Source: CAYYFX01 sp964471155
Lineage (GTDB): Bacteria > ARS69
Assembly: GCA_964471155.1 (NCBI GenBank)
Contig: CAYYFX010000102.1
Span: forward strand, 1-14,521
Direction: 5' to 3'
DNA: 14,521 nt
Made by a program: the position numbers and the translations under genes. Every line of letters starts with the position of its first letter. Positions within the stretch are counted from its first letter, which is position 1. The notes beneath the pieces are model-generated. The model was given only the letters and a program-made list of their open reading frames with translations. It ran no database searches and was not told the DNA's origin. Of the stretch, positions 6,771 through 13,072 are shown one piece after another.

Positions 6771-7414
6771 GCGGCTTTCGCCCGCCCCCAGGACCGGAAC
6801 TCCGGCGGCTCCACCGACGTCCCGGTCGCGGCGATCGTCAGCGTGGCGCGCGGATCGGACGGGTTGTCGCAGGGGATGGCTCCGCACTGCGCCACGAACA
6901 CCGCGGTGGGCCACTCGACCGGCTGGCCGCACTCCTCGATCGACGTCCCCTCGCGCGAGAACTCCAGCGTGGCGAGCACGTGGTTGCCCGCCGTGGGCGA
7001 CGAGACGTCCACGTCCACCCACATCTGCGAGTCGCAGAAGCATCGCAGTCCGCGGCACACGCACGAGTACGGCACGATGTTCGTGAACGGCCCGCGGTCC
7101 GGAAGCGGCATCCACGGCTCGTACGTGATCCGCCCGAGGATGTCCGAACAGCCCGGGTTCTTCGGGTCCGTGCCGCCGAAGCCCCACGCCACCAGGAGCT
7201 GCAGCTGCGAGAGGCCGAGATCGCCCTCGTCGAAGGAGACGATGATGTCCACCGGGGCGGAAACCGGTCCGATCACGGTGTTGACGAACGTGTCGGGATC
7301 CCCGTCGGCGCCCGCGTCCAGGAACACGTCGAGCGCGGACGCCGGGGCGGCGGCGAGCACCGCGGCGAGCACCACGGCGAGGACGGCGGCGGGAACGGGG
7401 CGACGGGGTCGCAT
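6761..7414 (-). CDS. Exported cysteine-rich protein of unknown function
   Basis: Unrecognised 217-residue protein. It opens with a clear signal peptide: MRPRRP, then a hydrophobic run to ASA at about residue 27. The mature part has Asp-rich DAGADGDPD (33-41), possibly a calcium-type loop. A beta-rich stretch (VDIIVSFDEGDLGLSQLQLLVAW) is faintly like the opening strands of cohesin or Ig-like domains. There are exactly eight cysteines (89, 118, 120, 125, 127, 162, 177, 182), four of them in CVCRGLRCFC, which suggests disulphides in an oxidising compartment. ATG 7414 is well supported: AGGGAGG sits 5 bases upstream. The stop lies inside the 3' end of hflX on the opposite strand. The gene diverges from the carbamoyltransferase gene. 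I assign no function; the presence of a signal, RBS and ordinary composition makes it a real gene. Confidence 0.83.
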   Translation of the reverse strand: MRPRRPVPAAVLAVVLAAVLAAAPASALDVFLDAGADGDPDTFVNTVIGPVSAPVDIIVSFDEGDLGLSQLQLLVAWGFGGTDPKNPGCSDILGRITYEPWMPLPDRGPFTNIVPYSCVCRGLRCFCDSQMWVDVDVSSPTAGNHVLATLEFSREGTSIEECGQPVEWPTAVFVAQCGAIPCDNPSDPRATLTIAATGTSVEPPEFRSWGRAKAAYR

Positions 7415-7466
7415 GGCGGCCTCCCTGGGGTGGTCCGGGGGGGATCTGACGGCCGACCGAGCCCCG

Positions 7467-7475
7467 ACCCTACCA
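7467..7475 (-). promoter_or_regulatory. Candidate extended -10 for the cysteine-rich protein gene
   Basis: Read on the minus strand this is TGG followed by TAGGGT, matching the TGn-TAnnnT extended -10 pattern. Transcription would begin near 7460, leaving about 45 nt before the ATG at 7414. No convincing -35 is present at 17 or 18 nt. Confidence 0.25.
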
Positions 7476-7512
7476 TCCGGGTGGGGGCCGCCACCACCCG
7501 TCCCCCGACCTC

Positions 7513-7521
7513 TGCTAGACT
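7513..7521 (+). promoter_or_regulatory. Candidate extended -10 for the carbamoyltransferase gene
   Basis: TGC followed by TAGACT, nearly the same string as in front of rex (TGCTAGCTT). It stands out as AT-rich in a GC-rich gap. The predicted start near 7528 gives a leader of about 78 nt. There is no recognisable -35. Confidence 0.35.
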
Positions 7522-7605
7522 AAGGCGCTCCGACCCCAGCGCCGAAATCCAGGGTTGCGGCCCATCCGCCCCGGCGCCCCCCGAAACCACCCGAAAGGAC
7601 CCCCG

Positions 7606-9474
7606 ATGCTCGTCCTCGGCATTTCGCCCCTCGACAAGGACTCGACCGTCTCCCTGCACGAGAACGGCCGCATCACATGGGCGATCGGGGAGGAGCGGCT
7701 CTCGCGGGTGAAGCTGCAGGACGGCTTTCCCCACCTGGCGCTGGACGAGATCCTCCGCCGGACCGGGGTGAAGGCCGCGGACATCGACGTCGTGGCGTAC
7801 CCCTTCTTCGACGGGGCCGAGGAGTCGCGGCTGGTCTGGAACGGGTTCCGGGAGGAATTGGCGCGGGTCACCGGCGCGTCGCTGTCGGAGTGCCACCGGG
7901 CGCTGAAGGCCATCGCCGGCTCCGGGCGCGTCCCCTCGCCGGGACCGCCGGTGCGCTTCGAGGGATACCGGGACTACATGGACAAGGCGGCGTCGCGCCG
8001 GCTGCTGTACAAGCTGACCGCGTCCACCACGGTCGCGGACAAGCTCTCGCACCTGGTGCGGTACTGGCAGTGGTGCCGGCAGGCGTCGGCGGACCACCAC
8101 AAGTACTCGAACGAGCTGGTGCGCGAGCTGCAGACGCGCGGGCTGCTGGCGAAGCTGCAGCGCGTGGAGCACCACCACGCGCACGCGGCGAACGGCTACT
8201 ACACGTCCGGCTTCGACGAGGCGCTGTGCTTCTCGCTGGACGCGTACGGCTCCGGCATGACGGGCTGCGTGGCGGTGGGCCGCCGCGGGAAGCCCATCGA
8301 GATGCTGCACCGCACGCCGTTCCCCCACTCGTTCGGCGTGTACTACGAGCAGCTCACGTCCGCGCTCGGGTTCAAGCCGAACCGGCACGAGGGCAAGATC
8401 CTCGGCCTGGCGGCGTACGGCGACCCGAAGCTGCTCATGGACGTGCTCATGGCGCGTTTCGAGGAGGGCGACGGCGAGGTCCGGCTCAAGGGCACGCTGA
8501 ACGCGTTCTTCCCGCGGCTGCTCTCGCTGCGCTTCACGAAGCAGGACATCGCGGCCGCGCACCAGGTGGCGATGGAGCGCGTGGTGCAGCGCATGGTGAA
8601 GCACTGGGTGGACCGGACCGGACTGAAGGACGTGGTGCTGTCCGGCGGCGTCGTGTCGAACGTGAAGCTGAACCAGCGGATCTTCGAGGTGGCCGGCGTG
8701 GAGCGGATCTTCATCCACCCGGGCATGGGCGACGGCGGGCTCGGCACCGGCGCGGCCTTCCTCGTGGAGGAGAAGAACGGCTTCGAGCCGTACGTCCTGG
8801 ACGACGTCTACTTCGGCCCGGACTACTCCGAGGCGGAGATGCGCGCGGAGCTGGAGAAGGCGGAGCTGCCGTACGAGCGCTTCGACGATGTGGAGGAGCG
8901 CATCGCGGACCTCGTGGCGTCGGACGTCGTGGTGGGGCGGTTCCACGGCCGCATGGAGTACGGGCCGCGCGCGCTCGGCAACCGCACCGTGATGTACCGC
9001 GCCAAGGACGCCAGCGTGAACTCGTGGCTGAACAAGCGGCTCGGCCGCACGGAGTTCATGCCGTTCGCGCCCGCCACGATGTTCGAGCACCGGCACGGGT
9101 CGTACCGGAACATCGACGGGGGCGAGTACGCGGCGCGGTTCATGACCATCACCTTCGACTGCACGAAGGAGATGATCGACCACAACCCCGCGGCCGTGCA
9201 CGTGGACGGCACGGCGCGCCCGCAGCTCGTCACGAAGGACTCGAACCCCAGCTTCCACCGCGTGCTGGAGGCGTTCCGGCGCCGCACCGGCGTGCCCACG
9301 CTCATCAACACCAGCTTCAACATGCACGAGGAGCCGATCGTGTGCACGCCGTTCGACGCGGTGCGCGCGTTCAAGCTCGGGAAGCTGGGTGTGCTGGCGA
9401 TGGGACCGTACATCGCGTGGCTGCCCGAGGACGGGAAGCCGAAGGCGCTGGCGGAGGCCGCGGCCACCGCGTAG
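7606..9474 (+). CDS. Carbamoyltransferase, NodU/CmcH/TobZ family
   Basis: This family moves the carbamoyl group of carbamoyl phosphate, via carbamoyl-adenylate, to a hydroxyl of sugars, antibiotics or lipids. The 622 residues show both expected domains. The N-terminal ASKHA-like domain has GISPLDKDST, EERLSRVK, the iron-site motif HHHAHA (189-194), then SLDAYGSG and SGGVVSNVKLNQR (346-358) with HPGMGDGGLGTGAA. The C-terminal YrdC-like domain has GRMEYGPRALGNR (448-460), FMPFAPA and INTSFNMHEEPIVCTP (567-582). At residue 11 it has Lys where NodU and TobZ carry the His of their HD motif. ATG 7606 has AAAGGA six bases upstream. No biosynthetic cluster, glycosyltransferase or Nod gene lies nearby, so the acceptor is unknown. 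The gene is transcribed alone, convergent with the gene ending at 9481. Confidence 0.95.
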   Translation: MLVLGISPLDKDSTVSLHENGRITWAIGEERLSRVKLQDGFPHLALDEILRRTGVKAADIDVVAYPFFDGAEESRLVWNGFREELARVTGASLSECHRALKAIAGSGRVPSPGPPVRFEGYRDYMDKAASRRLLYKLTASTTVADKLSHLVRYWQWCRQASADHHKYSNELVRELQTRGLLAKLQRVEHHHAHAANGYYTSGFDEALCFSLDAYGSGMTGCVAVGRRGKPIEMLHRTPFPHSFGVYYEQLTSALGFKPNRHEGKILGLAAYGDPKLLMDVLMARFEEGDGEVRLKGTLNAFFPRLLSLRFTKQDIAAAHQVAMERVVQRMVKHWVDRTGLKDVVLSGGVVSNVKLNQRIFEVAGVERIFIHPGMGDGGLGTGAAFLVEEKNGFEPYVLDDVYFGPDYSEAEMRAELEKAELPYERFDDVEERIADLVASDVVVGRFHGRMEYGPRALGNRTVMYRAKDASVNSWLNKRLGRTEFMPFAPATMFEHRHGSYRNIDGGEYAARFMTITFDCTKEMIDHNPAAVHVDGTARPQLVTKDSNPSFHRVLEAFRRRTGVPTLINTSFNMHEEPIVCTPFDAVRAFKLGKLGVLAMGPYIAWLPEDGKPKALAEAAATA

Positions 9475-9480
9475 CGGGCG

Positions 9481-10056
9481 TCAGATCTTGAAGCCGCGCT
9501 CGATCCGCTCGGGGCCGGGCGAGTACTTCGGGGGCGGCGGCGCGAACAGGACGCCCCCCGGCCGGAAGTGCAGCTTCTTGAGGCTGCCCGAGAAGTGGAT
9601 CGTGTGGCCGCCGACGAAGGGGATCCAGCCGGACATCCCGTAGCCGGCGCTGGTCCAGCCGAAGACCTCGCCGCCGCCGCGCCGCAGGAAGAGCCGGCCC
9701 ACCATCTCCAGGAAACCCGTGCCGAGCGAGCCCTCGGCCACGTTGCAGCCGTCGAAGTAGATGCGCGTGTACAGCGGGAAGAGCGCGTCGTAGCCGCGGC
9801 CCGCGAAGTCGTCCCGGAGCGTGGTGTCCCAGATCGACGAGCCGTTGATCTTGAGGTTGCCGGGGCCGCCGTGGCACTGGACGAGAAGCCGCGAGAAGTA
9901 CGCCTTCTCCTTCACGAGGCGGTCGAGGATGAAGAGCATCGCGCTCTTGCTGTCCACGCCGTAGGACCGGACCCCGTCCGACGCGCTGAACCGGCCGTCC
10001 GCCTGGCTCCGGTCCTCTTCCGTGCTGGAGTCGTACAGGTACAGCTTCCCGAACAT
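9481..10056 (-). CDS. Small protein with clan CD-like His/Cys pattern (caspase-fold-like)
   Basis: Unrecognised 191-residue protein without signal peptide or membrane segment. Two motifs stand out. FSRLLVQCHGGPG places His62-Gly after a hydrophobic strand. RIYFDGCNVAEGSLGTGFL places Cys104 after the next core strand, followed by an amphipathic helix and a further strand (GGGEVFGWTSAGYG). A strand-HG / strand-GC pair about 40 residues apart is the layout of the His-Cys dyad in clan CD proteins (caspase, CHAT, clostripain), and HG...GCNVA.G closely recalls DUF4347-type domains. The C-terminal 40 residues are Pro/Lys-rich. ATG 10056 has GGAGG six bases upstream. The gene lies 87 nt downstream of the HAMP protein gene on the same strand, with 6 nt between its stop and the carbamoyltransferase stop. 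Whether it is an active peptidase is not shown; it could be a non-catalytic member of the fold. Confidence 0.75.
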   Translation of the reverse strand: MFGKLYLYDSSTEEDRSQADGRFSASDGVRSYGVDSKSAMLFILDRLVKEKAYFSRLLVQCHGGPGNLKINGSSIWDTTLRDDFAGRGYDALFPLYTRIYFDGCNVAEGSLGTGFLEMVGRLFLRRGGGEVFGWTSAGYGMSGWIPFVGGHTIHFSGSLKKLHFRPGGVLFAPPPPKYSPGPERIERGFKI

Positions 10057-10102
10057 GTCCGCCCTCCCGGGTCGATGACCGGACCGCGGCGTCCTGGGTG
10101 GC

Positions 10103-10121
10103 CGTCCGGGATACGTCCGGG
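10103..10121. repeat. Direct repeat CGTCCGGG x2 at 11-bp period
   Basis: CGTCCGGG occurs at 10103-10110 and again at 10114-10121, separated by ATA. The 11-bp period puts both copies on about the same face of the helix. It lies between the HAMP protein gene and the caspase-fold-like gene, about 47 nt upstream of the latter's start. It is a candidate binding site, but short and GC-rich enough to be chance. Confidence 0.3.
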
Positions 10122-10143
10122 GCCTACGGCGCGAACGCGCGGG

Positions 10144-11001
10144 TCAGAGCGGGTTGCGGGCGTCGTCGGACGGGGAGTCCGGCGTGGTCGGGGCGGCGCT
10201 CGCCCCGAATGCGGCGGCCGGCGGCGCGGCGGGCGGGGCGGGCCTCCCGTCGCGACCCCATCGGCGCGCGGCGAGCAGCTCGACGGGGCTCGTCATCACA
10301 CGGGACTGCCGCCGGCTCTCGCCCAGCTTCGCGATGAACTGGCCGAGATCGTCGATCTCCCGGTCGCCGGTCGTGGGGACCTGGACCACGGGCTCGCCGT
10401 CGGCCAGGGACATCGCGGCGCGGCCGATCTCCTCCAAGGGCTGGAGGATCGTGCGGGTGAGGTAGTTCGTGAGGATGAAGAAGACCACCGTCGTGAACAG
10501 GAACAGCGACGCGAACAGCCAGCGCACGTTCTCGAAGTCCCGCACGAGCGACGCGTTCGAAGAGCGGATCGCCACCCACGGCGAGGACGGGTCTCCCGGG
10601 CGCACCGGCTGCACGGCCACGGTGCCGCTCGGGACCACCTGCACCAGCGCCTCGCCCACCTCCGGCATGTCGCCGAAGGATCCCGCGGAAGCCGGCCAGC
10701 GGTCGATCGCGCGGCCGTTCGCGTCGACGAGGACGGCGGCCACGAAGGTGGGGTCGGAGGCGAGCCAGCGGGTCACCGGATCGAGCGCCGCTTCGGGCGT
10801 CGTCGCCGCGCCGCCCACCATCGCGGCCACGCCGCGGGCGGCGGTCGTCACGCGATCCTGGTACGCCGACAACGCCTGCGCCTCGTACGCGCGGGGCAGC
10901 ACGATGCACACGACCGCGGACAGGCCGAGGAACGCCAGCGCGGACGCGGCGAGAACCCGCGTGCGCAGGGATCGCTGCACCTTGACGGACTGACCGCGCA
11001 T
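10144..11001 (-). CDS. Two-TM periplasmic sensor with HAMP domain and no output domain
   Basis: Predicted inner-membrane protein of 285 residues. A first membrane helix spans about 13-35. It is followed by a 125-residue periplasmic part with a strand pattern (FVAAVLVDANGRAIDRW, then WVAIRSSN) typical of Cache/PAS-like sensor domains of kinases and chemoreceptors. A second helix (161-181, WLFASLFLFTTVVFFILTNYL) leads into a HAMP domain (182-236; P188 in RTILQPLEEI, then GDREIDDLGQFIAKL in the second helix). After HAMP there is only an Ala/Pro-rich tail of about 50 residues: no histidine kinase, methyl-accepting, GGDEF or phosphatase domain. ATG 11001 has GGAGG six bases upstream, and the reading frame closes with a clean stop, so this is not an obvious truncation. 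It lies 110 nt downstream of the sulfatase-fold gene and upstream of the caspase-fold-like gene, all on the minus strand. Its signal and partner are unknown. Confidence 0.85.
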   Translation of the reverse strand: MRGQSVKVQRSLRTRVLAASALAFLGLSAVVCIVLPRAYEAQALSAYQDRVTTAARGVAAMVGGAATTPEAALDPVTRWLASDPTFVAAVLVDANGRAIDRWPASAGSFGDMPEVGEALVQVVPSGTVAVQPVRPGDPSSPWVAIRSSNASLVRDFENVRWLFASLFLFTTVVFFILTNYLTRTILQPLEEIGRAAMSLADGEPVVQVPTTGDREIDDLGQFIAKLGESRRQSRVMTSPVELLAARRWGRDGRPAPPAAPPAAAFGASAAPTTPDSPSDDARNPL

Positions 11002-11111
11002 GCCGCGCCTCCGGGTTCGACACCCTGGGGAAGCTGATCGTCTATTCGGGACGGGCCGATAGCCGCTTGAGCGCCGAGTGACGCGCGCGGCGAACGGAAT
11101 GCAAAAGGCGG
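11002..11111. other. 110-nt gap between the sulfatase-fold and HAMP genes, no recognised element
   Basis: Both flanking genes are on the minus strand. I see no convincing -35/-10 pair, no hairpin followed by T residues and no repeat here, so read-through from the sulfatase-fold gene is the simplest reading. The only notable item is the ribosome-binding site of the HAMP gene at its left end. Confidence 0.4.
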
Positions 11112-12977
11112 CTAGGGAAGGTAACCGAGGGCCTGCAACTGCTCCCGGATCGCGGGGTCCACATTCGCGCCGAGGGACGGCCCCACCCCGTCCGACCCCA
11201 CGAGCCGGCGCCACACGGATATCGCGGCAAACAGGGTGTCCACCTCCGCGGGAATCGCCGCCGAGACGTCCAGTCGCTCCTGCGGATCGAACTCCAGGTC
11301 GAACAGCCGGACCCCCTTCGCGGAGTCCGCGTCCGCCTCCAGGACCAGCTTCCAGCGCGGCGTGCGCAGGTACTTCTGCTCCGGCCCGTACAGCACGGCC
11401 TCGCCGTAGGTGGACGGCACGGGGGCGCCGTCGGCCAGGTCGTGGCCGCGCACCGCGGGCGGCTCGTCGCACTCGATCCCGGCGAGCCCGAGCGCCGTGG
11501 GCGCCACGTCCACCAGCCGCGCGAGCCCGCCGTCCACGACCCCGGCGCCGCCGCCGGCGGGCCGGAGGAGCAGCGGCACGCGGATGACCTCGTCGAACAT
11601 CGCGTGGCCGTGGCCGTAGCCTTCGTGCTCCCAGAACTCCTCGCCGTGATCCGCGGTGAACACGATCGCGGTGCGGTCGAGCGTGCCGTCCGCGTCGAGG
11701 CCGCGCAGGAGGCGGCCGATCGCGCGATCCGTGTACGAGACCTCGCCCACGTACAGCGCATGGATCTCGGCGCGCCCCTCGGCGCCGCCGGGGAACTCGC
11801 CGGCGCGGATCTCCTCCACGGTCAGCGACGACCCGACGAGGCGCGGCGCGCGGCCGAGCGCGAGCCGGTCGAACGGGGCCGGCGGCCAGTTCGGCAGGTG
11901 CGGGTCGAAGTAGTGCACCCAGAGGAGGAAACGGCCGTCGCCGGCGCGCTGCCACTCCAGCGCGCGCCGGGAGAGGCGCGCGGCATCGTCCGGCTTCACG
12001 AGGCGGAGCGACGCCTTCGACAGCGCGATGGCGAGATTCGTTCCGCGCACCGGATCCAGCAGCGCCGGGCGCTCGGCGACGTCGAACACGTCGAAGCCGC
12101 GCGCGAGCGAACCGGTGGCGAGCCACGGGTTCGACACGAAGGCAGCGGTGCGCAGGCCGGACTCGCGCGCGCACTCCGCGAGGGAGGTGACCGCATCCGA
12201 CAGCCCCGACAGCTCCTCCAGCACGCGGTGCTCGCCGGGATAGGTGCCGGTCAGCATGGAGGCGAGCGACGGCAGCGTCCACGGGGACGGCGTGACGCAC
12301 AGCGAACGCTGCGTGCCCGTGCGGGCGAGGCGGTCGATCCACGGCGTGCGCGCGTCCGGGTCGCCGCCGGCGCCGATGCGGTCCGCGCGCAGCGTGTCCA
12401 CGGAGAGCAGCAGCAGGTTGGGCCCGTCGCCGGCGCCGCGCCCGCCATCCGGCCCCTGCCACACGGCCGCGCCCCGGATGACCGCGGGCACGAGCAGGAC
12501 CGCGACCAGCGGAGACCACCGGGCGAGGCGCGCGAGCAGGCGCGGCCCGCGTCCCCCGAGAGCGAAGCGGACGGTCTCACCCGCCACGACGATGAGCAGC
12601 ACGAGCGCCACGGCGCCGGCCAGCGCCGGCCCGAGATCCTGCGGCCCCCAGGGGATGCGCTTGTGGAGGTCGCGGGCCAGCGCGAGCGTGGCGGGCGCGG
12701 TGGCGAGGAACGCGGTGACGAGCCCGATGGCCCGGGCGGCCGAACGGGGCCGGGCCGACAGCGCGAGCAGCAGCGCCAGCGGGGCGGCCGCCAGCACCCC
12801 GATCGCGGCCCCGAAGGACGCCGCCTCCGGCAGGAGGCCGAACAGGTTCCGCGACGTGTTCCCGCGGAGCGCCGCCGCGACGGCATCGCCCGCGCCCGCC
12901 AGCCCCCCGAGGAGGGTGGCCGCGGCGAGCAGGGCAAGGAGCGTGGTCAGCCGGGACGGCCGGGGCGAAGGTGGCAC
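11112..12977 (-). CDS. Membrane-anchored sulfatase-superfamily enzyme with Thr in place of the catalytic Cys
   Basis: Predicted 621-residue integral membrane enzyme of the alkaline phosphatase/sulfatase superfamily. About five membrane segments occupy residues 10-37, 53-75, 82-101, 115-140 and 154-173, and a large exported catalytic domain follows. Metal-site residues are visible: D194 and D199 (SVDTLRAD), D443-H444 (TADHGEE) and the late His in GYGHGHAMF (456/458). The nucleophile segment reads T234-L-P-S-L-A-S-M-L-T-G, which aligns with CxPSRxSLLTG of sulfatases. Cys becomes Thr and Arg becomes Leu, so no formylglycine can form. Thr nucleophiles occur in phosphoethanolamine and phosphoglycerol transferases of the same superfamily (EptA, LtaS), so this may be a phospho-transferase or phosphodiesterase acting on envelope glycans or lipids. 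The start is GTG 12977 with GGAG six bases upstream. A sigma70-like promoter lies at 13010-13039. The gene heads a three-gene minus-strand run. Confidence 0.9.
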   Translation of the reverse strand: MPPSPRPSRLTTLLALLAAATLLGGLAGAGDAVAAALRGNTSRNLFGLLPEAASFGAAIGVLAAAPLALLLALSARPRSAARAIGLVTAFLATAPATLALARDLHKRIPWGPQDLGPALAGAVALVLLIVVAGETVRFALGGRGPRLLARLARWSPLVAVLLVPAVIRGAAVWQGPDGGRGAGDGPNLLLLSVDTLRADRIGAGGDPDARTPWIDRLARTGTQRSLCVTPSPWTLPSLASMLTGTYPGEHRVLEELSGLSDAVTSLAECARESGLRTAAFVSNPWLATGSLARGFDVFDVAERPALLDPVRGTNLAIALSKASLRLVKPDDAARLSRRALEWQRAGDGRFLLWVHYFDPHLPNWPPAPFDRLALGRAPRLVGSSLTVEEIRAGEFPGGAEGRAEIHALYVGEVSYTDRAIGRLLRGLDADGTLDRTAIVFTADHGEEFWEHEGYGHGHAMFDEVIRVPLLLRPAGGGAGVVDGGLARLVDVAPTALGLAGIECDEPPAVRGHDLADGAPVPSTYGEAVLYGPEQKYLRTPRWKLVLEADADSAKGVRLFDLEFDPQERLDVSAAIPAEVDTLFAAISVWRRLVGSDGVGPSLGANVDPAIREQLQALGYLP

Positions 12978-12982
12978 GCGCG

Positions 12983-13011
12983 CTCCGGGAGGGGACGGTT
13001 CCTCCCCGGAG
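12983..13011. repeat. Imperfect inverted repeat between promoter and start of the sulfatase-fold gene
   Basis: CTCCGGG (12983-12989) pairs with CCCGGAG (13005-13011). Pairing can continue inward for several more bases if one G is bulged. The right arm touches the predicted -10 (13010-13015) and the left arm covers the ribosome-binding site on the minus strand, so it could act as an operator or mask translation. Confidence 0.35.
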
Positions 13012-13039
13012 GGTAAGGAACGGGCGGACGAAGCGTCAA
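13010..13039 (-). promoter_or_regulatory. Sigma70-like promoter of the sulfatase-fold gene run
   Basis: On the minus strand, TTGACG (13039-13034), an 18-nt spacer, then TACCCT (13015-13010). The spacer length is the same as in the rex promoter. Transcription would start near 13003, about 26 nt before the GTG at 12977. It is the likely promoter for all three minus-strand genes down to 9481. Confidence 0.45.
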
Positions 13040-13056
13040 CGCGATGCGCCCGGCAT

Positions 13057-13065
13057 TGGTAAACT
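13057..13065 (+). promoter_or_regulatory. Candidate extended -10 for the CehA/McbA-like gene, implying a leaderless start
   Basis: TGG followed by TAAACT, the strongest -10 match in the window. The last base of the hexamer is 8 nt before the GTG at 13073, so transcription is expected to begin at or one base before the start codon. No Shine-Dalgarno is present. A -35 is not recognisable, and its expected place overlaps the -35 of the divergent promoter. Confidence 0.4.
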
Positions 13066-13072
13066 CCCCATC

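Noticed and set aside
9460..9500. Intrinsic terminator between the convergent carbamoyltransferase and caspase-fold-like genes
   Set aside because: Only six bases separate the two stops, and I found no stem followed by a T run.
12297..12299. Cys227 of the sulfatase-fold protein as the formylglycine Cys
   Set aside because: The context is CVTPSPW, which lacks the Arg of CxPSR and lies seven residues before the segment that aligns with the nucleophile loop (TLPSLASMLTG).
12244..13062. 272-codon plus-strand frame opposite the sulfatase-fold gene
   Set aside because: Ser/Arg/Ala/Pro-rich shadow with no recognisable domain. The minus strand carries coherent metal-site motifs, membrane segments and a promoter.
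12971..13072. Upstream in-frame GTG at 12971 as the start of the CehA/McbA-like gene
   Set aside because: It would overlap the start of the divergent gene, cover both promoters and put about 34 Arg-rich residues before the signal-like segment. GTG 13073 fits better.
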